Positions 12,011 to 23,635 of a stretch of DNA of 64,000 bases are shown here, piece after piece; the first letter of the stretch is position 1; each line of letters begins with the position of its first letter. Position numbers and translations under genes: made by a program. Source of the stretch: Paragonimus skrjabini miyazakii (Eukaryota > Platyhelminthes > Trematoda > Plagiorchiida > Troglotrematidae); assembly GCA_014338405.1 (NCBI GenBank), contig JTDE01001367.1, positions 61,195-125,194 of the forward strand, read 5' to 3'. A model generated the notes under the pieces. The model worked only from the letters and a program-made list of their open reading frames with translations. It was not told the DNA's origin and ran no database searches.

Positions 12011-13418
12011 GATTTACCGACTTTTGTCTCTGTCTTAATTCAAAGCCTTCATATTTTGCCCGCAACTACAGAGGTCCTACAAACAGCCTTCGCTTTTGGC
12101 TCCTGACAGCAGGTTGTTGGCTATTTTTCGATACTTTTGGGCGATGCCTTTATGATAGTTGAAACATCCGCCACCGACTGTTAACGTAGTCTTTACTCCG
12201 GTAGCCACAGTCCAATCACTGTGGTTGCTTTAATGTCTAACCAACTGATGTACAAGACCAAACTAGGTTGCCCATGGCGAGAGTCTTTTGTCACTGTGTT
12301 GTGTTCAGTCCATACACTTCATTCGGTCTGTCCAGAACACGATCAGTTCTCGATGTGCTCTCTTTTCGTTGTCAGTATTGAAGTAACTGGTTATGAATGA
12401 CTGTAAGCAGTTCTGAATGGGTGAACATGAGAAAAATGAGCTAACGCATTCACATCAGCCACTTATATTAGCCATATCCGCCAGCAAAAGAATGACAAAA
12501 AAATGCTTTAGCTGTAACAAAAAAGTTTGTATTGCTAACGTGCGGAAGCCAGGATATGTAACACACTATGACATATATGTTCAAATTTGACTGACGTTCA
12601 ACTTCTACTGGCACCGCTAAACAACAAAATCTTGGATTGTCTAAACTTATTGATAATCATGAAATTTAACGTTCGACGAAACGTTCACGCATATACACAT
12701 TTCAAGTGGTTTAAATTAGACGATATTCAGTATAGACCGCTCCCATTTCAAGAAAGACACTAACAAAAACCGCCAAGTTAATTTAAGCAGATCAATGATA
12801 AACTGCGAGACTGACAAAATACATCGATAGTAAAAGCTGATTCTTCATGTTTTGGGCATTCAGGTTTGTGAGGTCACCTCCAGTGATAGATGGTCTGTCA
12901 AGAACAAATAGAAGTGTACTACTTGTATTCACTAGAGTGCGCTGTTCTTTGTGAGAATCACTTGAACTAACGGAACAGTGTGCATTTTGACAACATATCA
13001 TTGCACACTTCCGAGTAAGTCCTGACCCATGCTAGGGACAACAGCAACAACTATGGAAAATGGATTTTCAACCATACAACAACACTTGAAATCACGCTGA
13101 CCCAAGTTGTGTGAAATCTTTCCTCACCTAAGTTCTCAGTGAAGAGGATACAAGATTGACAGTGTTGAATATTTTGATACTAACAAACGGGAATGCATTA
13201 GAACAATCAGTGAACAGAATAAGGTTGCAGTTTGACCGTTAACAATCACCAAACTGACTTTTATATCTAACCCTGAATTGGTTACTGATTCCAACTTTAC
13301 CGTACTAGATTATCCTAGTTTGAATCCATGGATACGGCGTTATTTCCTGTTCTACATGATTGATAGCGTCATGTAACACGAGTTGCTCAGTTGCTGTGAC
13401 GTCGTTTTTATTTTGCAG
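12011..13418. other. Mostly non-coding; weak minus-strand exon candidate
   Basis: A minus-strand frame at 12792-13001 contains a Ser-rich peptide followed by LLFVLDRPSITGG and a GGAG|gtgacc donor near 12875. Its acceptor is unclear. The rest shows nothing recognisable. Confidence 0.3.
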
Positions 13419-13533
13419 AATGCCAGTTGGATCACCGAAAACAAGGCTCGATAAATTATATCAGCTAATTTTGTTTTGCAATGGAATTAACAGAAACGAT
13501 CAGTGTGGCAATCCCTCATCTTATAGATTGTGA
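13419..13533 (+). CDS. Candidate terminal exon, unknown protein
   Basis: A very strong acceptor (tcgtttttattttgcag) precedes 37 codons ending in TGA. The peptide begins MPVGSPKTRLDKLYQLI and is polar towards the end. There is no recognised family and no clear polyadenylation signal nearby. Confidence 0.35.
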
Positions 13534-14511
13534 TCATCAAGTTTGTTCTATGGTTCCTTTTTGTATCTTCAAAAAATCACAACAAGTAAATGAAAAACAG
13601 TCCAACAGCGAACGTTAACCAATGCCAAATCAAATGCCATCGGTTACACAATCCATTTCTGTTAGTAGGAGAAGCGTTTACACAATTTGTGGCTTCCAAG
13701 TTCATCGTTCCGTCATCCCCTTCATACACTGGGTCAAGTCACTAACCCGCACTTCTTGGTGCACTATGTATGCATACCCCCAGACCACTCGGTAATGACT
13801 TCTCCTCGTGAGGTCAGGCGTTCATAGTGTTCTAACTCTGATAATCAATTTCTCACGTTCATTAACTGTTCCCTCTAAAAGCAAACTCGATAACCATTGT
13901 AATTTCGTTGATCAGCTTATTGATTTATTTTTTGTCTTACAGTAAAAGGGAGTACTTACATAATGTTTTGGGAGGAATATGCATGACCGGGCACTTATTT
14001 AAGCCCACGTTCTTAGTGGAAAGAAAACCCACTTGTTAATGTTGAACACGGGAAGAAAATACCAATTATTTCGTACATTCTCTATTTGATTACTCGAGAA
14101 CGTAGAACTGACGAGGAAACGAAAGCATCATTTTCTAAGTAAATCATCCTCCATTGGTTTATACAGTGTGCTGAGATTTCATTCATTTCGAGATAATATT
14201 TGCTGCCAACCTCTTTGTTTTGTGTAAAAAAAAGTCCATATCACCAGACTGATTAAAGTGGAGATAGCGAAATACGGTTAATTTTCTAGCCAAAACCCTC
14301 AGCCAAAAATTAGCACGTTCTGTAAACAGTACCACGTACAGTAGAAAGAAATGAAAATTAATGGTTATTTTTACTGCTGAAAATACATACTATAGTTAAC
14401 TTTAAATCCCTACGATCAATTCAAAAATCGTTCACCCTACTCTCAAAATCAATAGCGTCGTTAGGATGAGGGCGTCAAACAGGGTGCGAAACGGCTGTGC
14501 GATCATTCACA
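13534..14511. other. Non-coding stretch
   Basis: No gene, repeat or RNA recognised. Confidence 0.4.
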
Positions 14512-14585
14512 TGTTTGCGGTACCTTCATCACTTTTGTACTTAAAAAGTACAGCTTTACGAAGGTACATAGGAATACCGCAAACA
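14512..14585. repeat. Nested inverted repeat / long hairpin
   Basis: The outer arms are perfect complements (tgtttgcggta at 14512-14522, taccgcaaaca at 14575-14585). The left arm runs directly into ccttc, which pairs with gaagg (14560-14564) across a right-side bulge. An inner stem pairs gtactt (14537-14542) with aagtac (14546-14551) around a 3-nt loop. The 74-nt whole could fold as a hairpin from either strand. It may be a short foldback element, a MITE remnant or a small-RNA precursor. No target-site duplication was identified. Confidence 0.6.
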
Positions 14586-14644
14586 GTGTTTGTTAAAAAA
14601 TCTTGTTAACCTAACCTGTAATTGTTCGATTACAAGTCTTCCGT

Positions 14645-15171
14645 TTATTCTACTTGACGTGGATCGTTAGAGTTATGATATCCGTGGTTCATGCTAACAG
14701 AACAAATAATTAAAATGTTAACTTTCAATGCTGTCTGGCCAAAGCGACTAGAAATTTCAATACCATATTGCTCCGGTCCATAAGCGTAACCCGATGCAAA
14801 CATTCGTATATACGTACAAGACAGAATACTTAATCTGACCTGCCGCATTGAGTAACTATGGTCCTTTGTGATAAATTCAGATCACCCCTTGTGAAATGCA
14901 TTCCCATGGTGGATAAATTTTGGCGAATTCGCATGCTAAGTAGCCGTGTGAAAACCAGGCTAGCAGAAGAAGTTCGAACAATTCACGAGGTCTATTGATA
15001 GAATGAATCCAATAACCTAGTCCTCGAACTTGAGCATGTTTAGACCACTTAACTACCCCACGGATATGCATGATCTCAGTTAAATTAAACTGGGAGATAT
15101 TCGTGTGATTGATCTTGATAACGGGGATGAGAAACCGTTGGATATACTGGGGTGCCCAGCTGTTGTGTTTC
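14645..15171 (-). CDS. Candidate two-exon gene 3' part, unknown protein
   Basis: Exon 14886-15171 follows a strong acceptor (catagagttttttacag), carries 95 codons after one leading base and ends in phase 0 at GGG|gtgatc. A 46-nt intron (14840-14885, ending gcggcag) leads to exon 14645-14839, 65 codons in phase 0 including TAG. Both exons are open throughout. The protein part has 159 residues. It is rich in aromatic residues and has NxS/T sites (INHTNISQFNLT), a hydrophobic stretch (ELFELLLLAWF) and, in exon two, SGYAYGPEQYGIEISSRFG. The tiny intron is typical of schistosomes. No family was recognised. Upstream exons were not identified. Confidence 0.5.
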
Positions 15172-17242
15172 CTGTAAAAAACTCTATGACGGCTCCACAA
15201 TCATAGTGGCTTTATTTGCTACATACTTACCTATATACGCCTGTCAAGATAGCTACGATAATTATTCAACTTCGCACTCCTCGACTGTGCATTCAAGCGC
15301 TCGACAATCACGCGTTTAGAATGGGTATGCCTTCGATTGCTGTCGAACAGGCAATAAGTCACTTCTCCCGCGTTAGTTGGTTTTCCTGTTTGTTGCCGTT
15401 TGGTGTATGTTCGGTCAGAATTTGAACCTCTAACCATTTTCGAATAGTCCTGAAATATATGAAGGCAGGTCAACACAAATCAGTTTTCCGTCAGTTTGAC
15501 ACCTTCTAGGACCAAAATAAACGTGCTCAACAGAAAAAACCAGGAACTTTTGTAGATATGGTTAGTGTATGCTATCCGTTTCAATAAAAACTATAAATTA
15601 CGGTAAAGCGAGTCACAACGATGTGATAACCAGCTCATAAAACATTAGTATGTTTACGATTTTATTGAGATTCAGGGGTTGCTCAGTAACTACCGACGAC
15701 GGTAGTAAGGTTGCATCACCATATGTAAGTTCTTCCATGTACATTCGATCATTATTCCAGTTTAACTGCGACGTCTAATATTTTGCTATCTCACAATCTG
15801 AACAGTACTCACAGTTGCTTGTAACATTCATACCCGGATGATCCTTCCTTCAGTAGAAAATGCCATGGAGTACAATTTCGTTTTTGTTGGCAGTAATTTC
15901 TGTCAGCTCGGCTGCTTACTTTCGTCCCCGTGCGTAGGGACAACCATACTGACTATTGTTCTTAGGATTCAACAAAATGTATGGTCTACTTATCGCAACA
16001 AGCTTGCGGAATTGGTCACTTTAGTCAATATTTTAGAATGGATCATACTTTTGTATTCTGTCAACTCACTGTATATCATTTGGTAGCAGATCCAAGAAAA
16101 CGGCTAAAAAGGGGTCTTCGGTCAACTCTGTATTTGTCGTAGTCTTCACCTTTGTGGTTACTAACCGGTCAACGTTTACAGGTTTCTTACTATCTGCCAC
16201 CATCGCCAAAAAGAAATTGATCATGTGTAGAGTTGACTACTTTTAAACCACGATCTAACAGACAGGTAGCATTGTATTAAAACATACCAAACAATACTGC
16301 TGTGCTTTTGTTAACATGAATCTGGTTGTTTTGAGAGTCAATGCCATTCTCAAAGATATGCCACTTTCACGGCCGTTATGGTTAAAAGAAAAATAACTTT
16401 GTATGCACTATGTCGGTATGAAGTCCGTTTTATCTTATTACATAGTGCCTTGGGGATGTCAAACAGAGTTTGCCTTACCACATGAAGGATAACCCAATAG
16501 AATACAAACTTCAGTACTACCCCAAGAACAATCTCAGAAAGAAACAAATCCAATCTGTGAAATATTTCTATGAAGGACGAAGTATTATGAACTAGGTAAT
16601 ACATTCAAGAATTAAATTTTAGAAGCATACACGGAAAACCTTCTGTAGTTTGCACTGCAACCAGTCACTCTCAGGGGGGACACAGTACTGTAGAGTTGTC
16701 AGACTAAATCGGGACCTCAAGGCAGGTCACCGTGGTCCGTAAATCCGTTAGCGAGCAAACTGGAGCTTTCACTCTGGCACGCAAAATACCATATCTAACT
16801 GATTAACAAACCTGGTTTAAGGCATATTCAATAGTAGTATTGTCTCCTGAACTGTACAAAACATGCACCCACCAAATGAACATCAGACCTTGTAAACAAT
16901 AATCTTCAGATATGACATTTTCGAACTGTGAGCGTACAGCTTATATCAGAGTTTCCGGTTTGAACTTCAAGCATGTGAAACGATTGTACTAAATGGCACA
17001 GGTTCAATATAAACAACAGAGAACCAAAACGGTGCAAACCACATCTAACTGATTTCGCAGGTTACCGTAGGAAATAAATAAGCGAAAGACTTCTCCTGAC
17101 TGTAATCCTCTTATTCACAATCTTATATATAACATGAGATATAATACTGATCTGTTAATCCAAAATAATTTTGATGAGACCTCAGTATCAGCCAGGATAC
17201 CTTGGCTTTTTTGACATTTATGACAAAGCAATGCTATCTTAC
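15172..17242. other. No firm gene; GC-richer block and hydrophobic ORFs
   Basis: 15216-15476 is less AT-rich than its neighbours and open on both strands, so it may be a repeat. A plus-strand frame at 15838-16086 (82 codons, hydrophobic C-terminus) and a minus-strand frame at 16350-16604 lack splice evidence. Confidence 0.3.
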
Positions 17243-17295
17243 CTACGGTGTCGCCCTCACATTGGTCGAAGTTAATGGATGGAATGCCTTGCCCC
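17243..17295 (-). CDS. Candidate small internal exon
   Basis: This 53-nt exon lies between a pyrimidine-rich acceptor (atgtgtctgtattag) and a good donor (ACCGTAG|gtaaga). One leading base is followed by 17 codons giving GQGIPSINFDQCEGDTV and one trailing base. The gene is unknown. Confidence 0.35.
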
Positions 17296-18989
17296 CTAAT
17301 ACAGACACATTCATATAAGAAACGGAAGAGTGATTGTACTGAGTGCACAATGTACTTTTTTGTATGTATGTCTGACAGATTGTCAAACAGTTTAGGTTGG
17401 GATACACCTTAACATAAACCAATATTGCTTGATAATGATTTGGAACGATTAGTTCTGACTGCCGGGATATACGTACTTGGTGTCAGTCTTTTCCGGAATG
17501 TATATAGATGTCAATTTTGCTGGCTTAATTACAGAGAACGCGCAATGAACACGCACTCTCATCTCTTTTCACCCTTGGACTTTTTGACTTGTTTACCGAT
17601 TAATTTTTCCAATGGAAAGTAATCTTAATGCGAGATGTTAACTGCTGTAATGCTACAAAAAAAAGAACAGTCCCAAAATACCGCTTGGATTTTGCCGGAA
17701 TTCATAGTCATTTATATGATGTAAGCACAAAAATGAAATTATCTCATAATAAATGGTAATTAACCGTTTACCACCGGTGTCATAACCACGTCTCCTGTTT
17801 CACCCAATTTTGTTTTACTCTCACTTTGTCATCCTTATGAATAAACCATATTTATAGTGTATTCATAAGGGCACGTGTAAGTGCTTTCGACTATACCAAC
17901 CCTTCCAAAATAGAAGTAACGATGAGAACTTTGACAGGAAGACGAAGGGACGAATGAATGAATAGTTGGCTTCACACATCACTGAATATATGAATCACTG
18001 GAAAAGAGAGATTCCACGCTTTAAGATTTCGAACTATTCGGAGAAAGGTGACGAATCAGAAGTCATGCTTTAGACACAAATGTGCAAGGACTCCTCAATG
18101 CCAACTGCCTGGTTTGGTTTTACATACCGTTCAAAACTGCGATATCATTTTGCAAGAACGGAATGTCTCGCTGGACAGTGCGCTAAACAGTATCAATCCG
18201 GATAAATGTTTGTGAAGTTGAACGAAGTTAAGTTGCAATTTCAAAAGGATGATGTGGATTATAAAGAGGCAAAACACTTAACTTTCCAACTTAATATAAA
18301 TCATTTTCAAACGCATTAGTGGTCGTTGTTGGTCACTCCAATTTTCTATAACCAACACGTTCAGTCAGGAAAACAGAAGACCAAATAGTATTCGATTACT
18401 TTCGTTGAGTTATACTAATATGCAGGTGGGAGATTTGAGTATATTCTTGCGATTCGTAATCCAAAATGAGTACCAAACCCAGTCTTGGATATGTATACTG
18501 AGGAAATGGAAAAGAGGGATGGATAAATGATTCTACTACATGAGAGGGAAATAAAGTGTGGGTTAAAAATTAACATCGAAACTTATGATTACAGAAGGCA
18601 AACTAAACACCGTCGAGAAGTTTGGGAAAGGGTCAAGATTAATTTTAGTCTGTCCAACATCGCCCTCAGTGCACAATGTTTTAGTTCGGTTGATATGCTT
18701 CTTTCTGACCATCAAAACTTCCGAAGGTGGAAATCTGACATGGATTCTAACTGACATTCTGCCTAACGTCGGAAATCAGACAGCAACTCATCAAGCTAAT
18801 CCATCTCTGTGGAATTTTGACACCTTTATTGGATCACATTAAATAATGTGTTCAGTTGTCACTTTTCTGTGTTCTGTTTTCATGCAACGTAAGCAGGATG
18901 TTGGGGCGGTGACATTGCATCTGTAAAGGTGAAGGTGACGCAACGGAAAACATTCTGGGAACAAGTGGCCCGAACTAATACGTAGCTAA
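17296..18989. other. Non-coding; ambiguous ORFs at 18.5-18.84 kb
   Basis: Between 18527 and 18842 two plus-strand frames and one minus-strand frame are open at once, so the coding frame (if any) cannot be chosen. The best candidate is the 85-codon frame 18585-18842, preceded by an acceptor-like attacag near 18590. The rest shows nothing recognisable. Confidence 0.3.
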
Positions 18990-19170
18990 ATTAGTTGTTT
19001 CCCTAACTCGGTTTATCTGCTCTATACGCAATATTTCTTCTGCAATTCACTAACGAGGGTCGACCCAATAACATCGTCCAGTATGTTCTGTTAAGTAATC
19101 GAAACCCGAAACCGTTGGCAGTCACGGAAGCTAAGCTTGACAAACAATATCCGCCACCTCTCTCCGTTAA
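18990..19170 (+). mobile_element. Penelope-like element 3' fragment
   Basis: The plus-strand translation reads VQYVLLSNRNPKPLAVTEAK followed by PPPLSVKKN. This parallels the end of the larger Penelope-like element (FKVLLHNRNPKLLAISEAIL at 26.96-27.03 kb) and the family's usual C-terminal block after the GIY-YIG domain. Only the last part of the ORF is present. It is a second, independent insertion remnant of the same family. Confidence 0.7.
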
Positions 19171-20339
19171 AAAAAATACCTCTACCGTCAGTATCATTGC
19201 AGTAGGAGTGATCCTAATTTTCTAAACATGAGTCACTTAATTCCTATTCTTGTTACCATGCGCCTTTTACATATAATCAATGATTCTACGTATGACTGAC
19301 GAAAACAAACGAAATGTTATTACTGGGGTAAATATTTATACTAGATAGCGTACTCAGAAAAACGTGCTCGTAATGCAAAAGTCCCAGTAAATTTCCGTTT
19401 GTCCGTCATTGTCTCCAGGAAATTAGTTCGTACATTATTTGGAAAGCTACAATGTTGATCACTTGATTCTAGGCACCTTGAAAACAAACAACGTATTCAT
19501 CATTAAAATTACCTGCCTTTATGCTTCACGATTAAATATTTGATTAATTACGGTTCTGAATAAGTGTCAATGAGATACAAGGCAAAATAGCGCAATCTAG
19601 CGCAAGAACGATATGTTTTCGGATTTGTCAATTTTGTGCGAAACATTACAAGAAAGAGCATGTATGTTTTCAGAAAATGATCCCGTCCTATCAGGAGTAT
19701 GTTTCCTTCGCAGGTTGTGCTCAAACTTTGGTTGAGAATGCTATTCAATTAAAGCTACTTTATTTAGCATCCTTCACCTAGGATTGCTTTACAACACGGT
19801 CAATAGGGTGATGGGTTCAAGCAAACGATCAGTCTATATGATTTGCTTAGAAACTGAAGGTATCGAGGTCCAAGTTAAGAAGCATATTCCTAGTATGTGT
19901 TAAGCTATCAAACGTTTTACCCGCTTTGTGACTAGCTCCCATCTCGACAGTTATCAGTTCCGGAAAGAGACATGCTAGTGTACATATAGTTGTAACCGTA
20001 AGCGATCCCAATGGTTACATGATAGTCCTAATGTTCTAGTTAGCCACAGTATGAAACATGGAAAGTAATGGTGTCAGTCGAAAGCAACAGACATGATTCG
20101 GCGGCAGAATTAATAAGCAGTCAAGCGTATTTTTATTCCTGCCTACTTCATGGTCAGTGTGGCTATCTCTGAAAGGAATCGATCGGTTCCTAAGAATCTT
20201 TTGGATTCCGAGTTCGATCCTTTTTCGTTAACAATGGATTTCTTTGAATTTGTTCCTAACAGTCATTTATGTATTCTTATGAAAACATTTCTACTGAAAA
20301 GCAGTTAATCTTCAAGCGACTCTTTATTTTGTTCTGTAG
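19171..20339. other. Non-coding stretch
   Basis: A 66-codon minus-strand frame (19548-19748) has no splice support. A B-box-like 'gagttcgatcc' followed by a T-run occurs at about 20209-20225, without a matching A box. No gene was called. Confidence 0.3.
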
Positions 20340-20458
20340 AATTAGTGTCGAAACAAATCGTTTCCCGGAGGACCTTAGAGCAACACATTCTAGTGGGCAT
20401 TTTGGTGACTCCAAGTTTTCTTGCGTTATACGTATTATGCTATACTCCCTTGTAGCGA
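20340..20458 (+). CDS. Candidate internal exon, unknown gene
   Basis: This 119-nt exon is bounded by a strong acceptor (tttattttgttctgtag) and a strong donor (GCGA|gtaagt). One frame is fully open and gives ISVETNRFPEDLRATHSSGH, then VIRIMLYSLVA. Another frame is open almost to the donor. A possible acceptor (aaaatctcag) lies only 27 nt downstream, but the phases do not agree. No family was recognised. Confidence 0.35.
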
Positions 20459-22668
20459 GTAAGTAAATTTTTTGAAAAATCTCAGTATTAATCATTGTAC
20501 ATTCTTGAAATGGAAATCGGAGCAGACAGTTAAACGGATCAATCAGAAAAGTCAAGCGGTTACACTGTCTTTTCCATTCTTGGTCATTCTTATCAATAAA
20601 TTTGAGAATGCATGCTGTGATGTTCTGTTCAACGTGAAACAAGTTGAGCATAATCATTATCTTCAGTTTGTCAGTTTTATTCCAGTTGCAATAGTTGGTT
20701 TAAACACTGGATCATAGAGCCAAGTGCATTTGTGCTCCTTGTAAAATGCAAGCATAACATGAGATACCAAAAAAAATCATGTTAACAAGTAGTCCCCAGA
20801 AAAACTTCACGGAGCTTTATGGCAATGTGCATGGGTGTGTCGACCTAGTTTAAACGGATCAAAAAAAGATATATCTCAATTTTACATTTCAAAAGGGATC
20901 GCTGAAAGACTGGTTTTATTGCTACCAGTTGAAATATGTTGTATCTCTTACGTGCACGAATGTGGATTTCTGTTTGTTTCAAGCCGCTGAAACACAAGTT
21001 CTACCTAAAGATGAAAACAGTCTGCCAAACTTTTCTGTTTCTCACATTACTTATCAATCTGTTTATGGATGTTTAACTAATCAGAACAAAACGACAACTA
21101 CCTAAGTGAATCCCGCAAAGACTGAAACGAGCTAGGACGCAAACAACACAAACTGGTGAGCCAATAAATATTAACCATTATTGAACAGTCCACTACAATA
21201 GGACAAAATTTTTCGCACTGAGCTAATGCGGGTTATTTTTAGGCTATCCAACCTCAAATTTACTAGCTCTTATGGAAACTGTGTTATCCATACAAAGGTG
21301 TCTGAGTTGACCCACCTAGCTACACTGGCGTCGATGAGATAATGGTTGGTGATGGTTGATAGTTGATGATTTCCTGATGCATACAACCTACATGTTTCAA
21401 TTTTGTGAGTGACGCCAACAAACGGAATGTTACCGTATCGCAAAATGTGTGAAGTTTTTGAAGATAACCCTGCAATCTAAAATAGGTATACTGCCAAGAT
21501 AAAATTACCTTATCTGCTTGGGCGATTACCTACTGTCCACGAATCAGTGCTTACCCTAACTGCACGCACAGTTTTCATCTGTTCATGAGACTCTGGTTTT
21601 TCCTGTTGGTTTATATTATAAAACAAATCAACTGAATAAAACAAATGCTTTACTGTTGCCTATTTTGACAAATTGTTGTTTCCATGTTTACCTTAATGAA
21701 GGAACGAAACAACAAAAGCTCTGTGCCGGGAAATTGCTTCATCAGAAAATTCCCCCTATCACTGATGAGGTCTTTAGACAAACGCACATCGTCTGCACGC
21801 AATCGCTTCTGTTATATGACAGTTGTATTGACCTCGAATGTCAGCCGAGACAGAAAATTGAGGGGATTTGGCCTTATTCGCCTAGCCGTATTGGGCGATG
21901 TAGCAAAGGAAAAATTTGCCACGGAGCCTTCGAATCAGCATATGCAATCCAATTGATCTTAGTTTCAGTGGTAGAACACTAGAATAAACATGGCCATAAA
22001 AGTTAGACTCTCAGTTGAACACGAAATATAATTGCCCCCGAAACTTTCAAAATGGCTTGCTAAGAAGTGCGTTACAACTGATGAAGGTACCTCCACTTGA
22101 CCACCTCAGCCTTCCCTTTTGTAGTGACAGGCGGCTCATGTTTGCCTTCCAGGTACCTCAATGAATAGACAATGAGTCGAACTCGGCTCTTTCATACAGT
22201 AATGGCAGCTTAGCCCAATTACTAATAGTTAGTTTTATTTGCATATGGTTGTTATTGTGAGCTCAGTCTGTTTCTCTGTCTTGTCTAAATTCCCTATCAT
22301 CAAGTTAAGCTCACCCGCATATCCATACCGTAAGAAGAGGTACTCTAGCTGATCTCGTTAGGCTTACACCCAACAGTTTCAGTACCCTGGCTCTCGATTT
22401 GTCTCACTCGTTTCTAATTATTTCAAGGGATGCCATCAGTTTGCGTCCTTGTTAGTTGACATGATCTTCCGATAAATTGCGGTTGGTATGATATACATCA
22501 TGTTTACTTAACAATCAAAATTGGAACTAAGTGAAACAAAATAGATTTCTATTCGCCCGGCAGGGTGCTGAATTTGGAAGTCAATTTTTGTAGTCACGCC
22601 TCAGCATTGTGTTGGCGATTTATCTACTGAAGTTGCCTCAGTAGTAAAAATATAATTGAAGATTTCAG
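20459..22668. other. No firm gene; overlapping ORFs only
   Basis: Open frames at 20472-20717 (plus) and 20277-20657 (minus) overlap each other. Two plus frames overlap at 21656-21982. None has recognisable motifs or clean splice borders. Confidence 0.3.
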
Positions 22669-22713
22669 GTGGGAATTTGTTCGAGCGTGCAGAGAGATGA
22701 CTGGTTGCTGGAA
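22669..22713 (+). CDS. Candidate 45-nt symmetric micro-exon
   Basis: A 45-nt exon lies between acceptor aattgaagatttcag and donor GGAA|gtatgt. Two frames are open: VGICSSVQRDDWLLE, or WEFVRACREMTGCW offset by one base. Its length is a multiple of three, as in schistosome micro-exon genes, but no neighbouring exons of such a gene were identified. Confidence 0.3.
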
Positions 22714-23346
22714 GTATGTTAACCTGATGAACTCAAACAAGGATGATGTAAACCATTAAACGTTGTTTTCCTAACTGGCCTCGAATGGATTCACAGCATA
22801 AAGTAGCTGAACGGTGGATAGGCATGAATGCAAGCAAACACAGTTCGAACACCCAATGTAAAATCAACTGTCGTTAACATTTGATTTTGACATACTCTTG
22901 TTTTTACCCACTACGCTTCGACACAGCCCAGCATAACACTGCATCCATTAGTTGTAACCAGTCACTGGAACAGTTGGAAAGATCATGATAGACAATATAA
23001 ACATTTGATTACGAATGGATTCCGTCCACAAATCAGACTACATCCAAGTTTTCTTCAAAATTGGTGCAAACTAAATAGACGTTTACACGTGCGAGACAGC
23101 AACCGACGCAGACAAATCACTTAAAGTAGGTTATTTTTGTTACATCAGTAGTGTCTTATGCATTTGATCAAAATAACCCAATCTCTACTGATCCTCATAG
23201 GATCAGTGATGTGGTTAGAAGATAATTGCCTTGTAGGAATATAGTTGGTTGTTAGAACCCAATTCAGTTCACTTGTTCCACCTGACACATCCAGGAAGCA
23301 AGGGGTAATCAGTCTTGTATTGTTTATCTGTGAAGAAGACTTTCAC

Positions 23347-23472
23347 CTTTTTGTTAATTGCATGTGACTTCATAATTTGAAGTCTCGTTGGCTTATCCAA
23401 TCTAGACGTGAGTTGAAAATAATTTGTAGTCGGTTGGAGTCTTTGTATTTCAGTAGGCCTTCCAGCCAGCAC
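23347..23472 (-). CDS. Candidate internal exon, unknown gene
   Basis: Forty-two codons in phase 0-0 lie between acceptor atttcttttacaaag and donor AAAAAG|gtgaaa. They encode VLAGRPTEIQRLQPTTNYFQ, then basic sequence. If unspliced at the donor, the frame continues to a TGA at 23269. It sits directly downstream (minus sense) of a decayed SINE. No domain was assigned. Confidence 0.4.
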
Positions 23473-23502
23473 CTTTGTAAAAGAAATATTATACTCAGTT
23501 AT

Positions 23503-23635
23503 CGTTTCTGCTAGAACTCGTCAGTAGTGCCTATCTTTGTCCTGGGCAGGATTAGAACTCTGACCACCATTTCGTGATGTAACAGTGTTAGCTATTGCTC
23601 TATTTACCTCTCATTAAGCGCAACTAAACTATCAC
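23503..23635 (-). mobile_element. Decayed Sm-alpha-like SINE
   Basis: Same orientation as the copies at 40.5 and 43.5 kb. 'actcgtcagtagtgc' (hammerhead core strand and stem I in reverse complement) is kept. The B box is degraded ('gggcaggattagaactctgacc' against the good copies' 'gccgggacttgaaccacggcc'). Stem II of the hammerhead no longer pairs. It is an old, inactive copy. Confidence 0.65.

Noticed and set aside
15216..15476. tRNA-like B-box motifs and long minus-strand frame
   Set aside because: No A box, both strands open, and no family recognised; left as unclassified GC-richer sequence.
18527..18842. Protein-like open frames
   Set aside because: Two plus frames and one minus frame are open together, so frame choice would be arbitrary.
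21762..21800. CTGATGAG followed by a short stem and AAAC, resembling a hammerhead
   Set aside because: The GAAA strand lacks its G, stem I does not pair, and the flanks do not match the SINE family.
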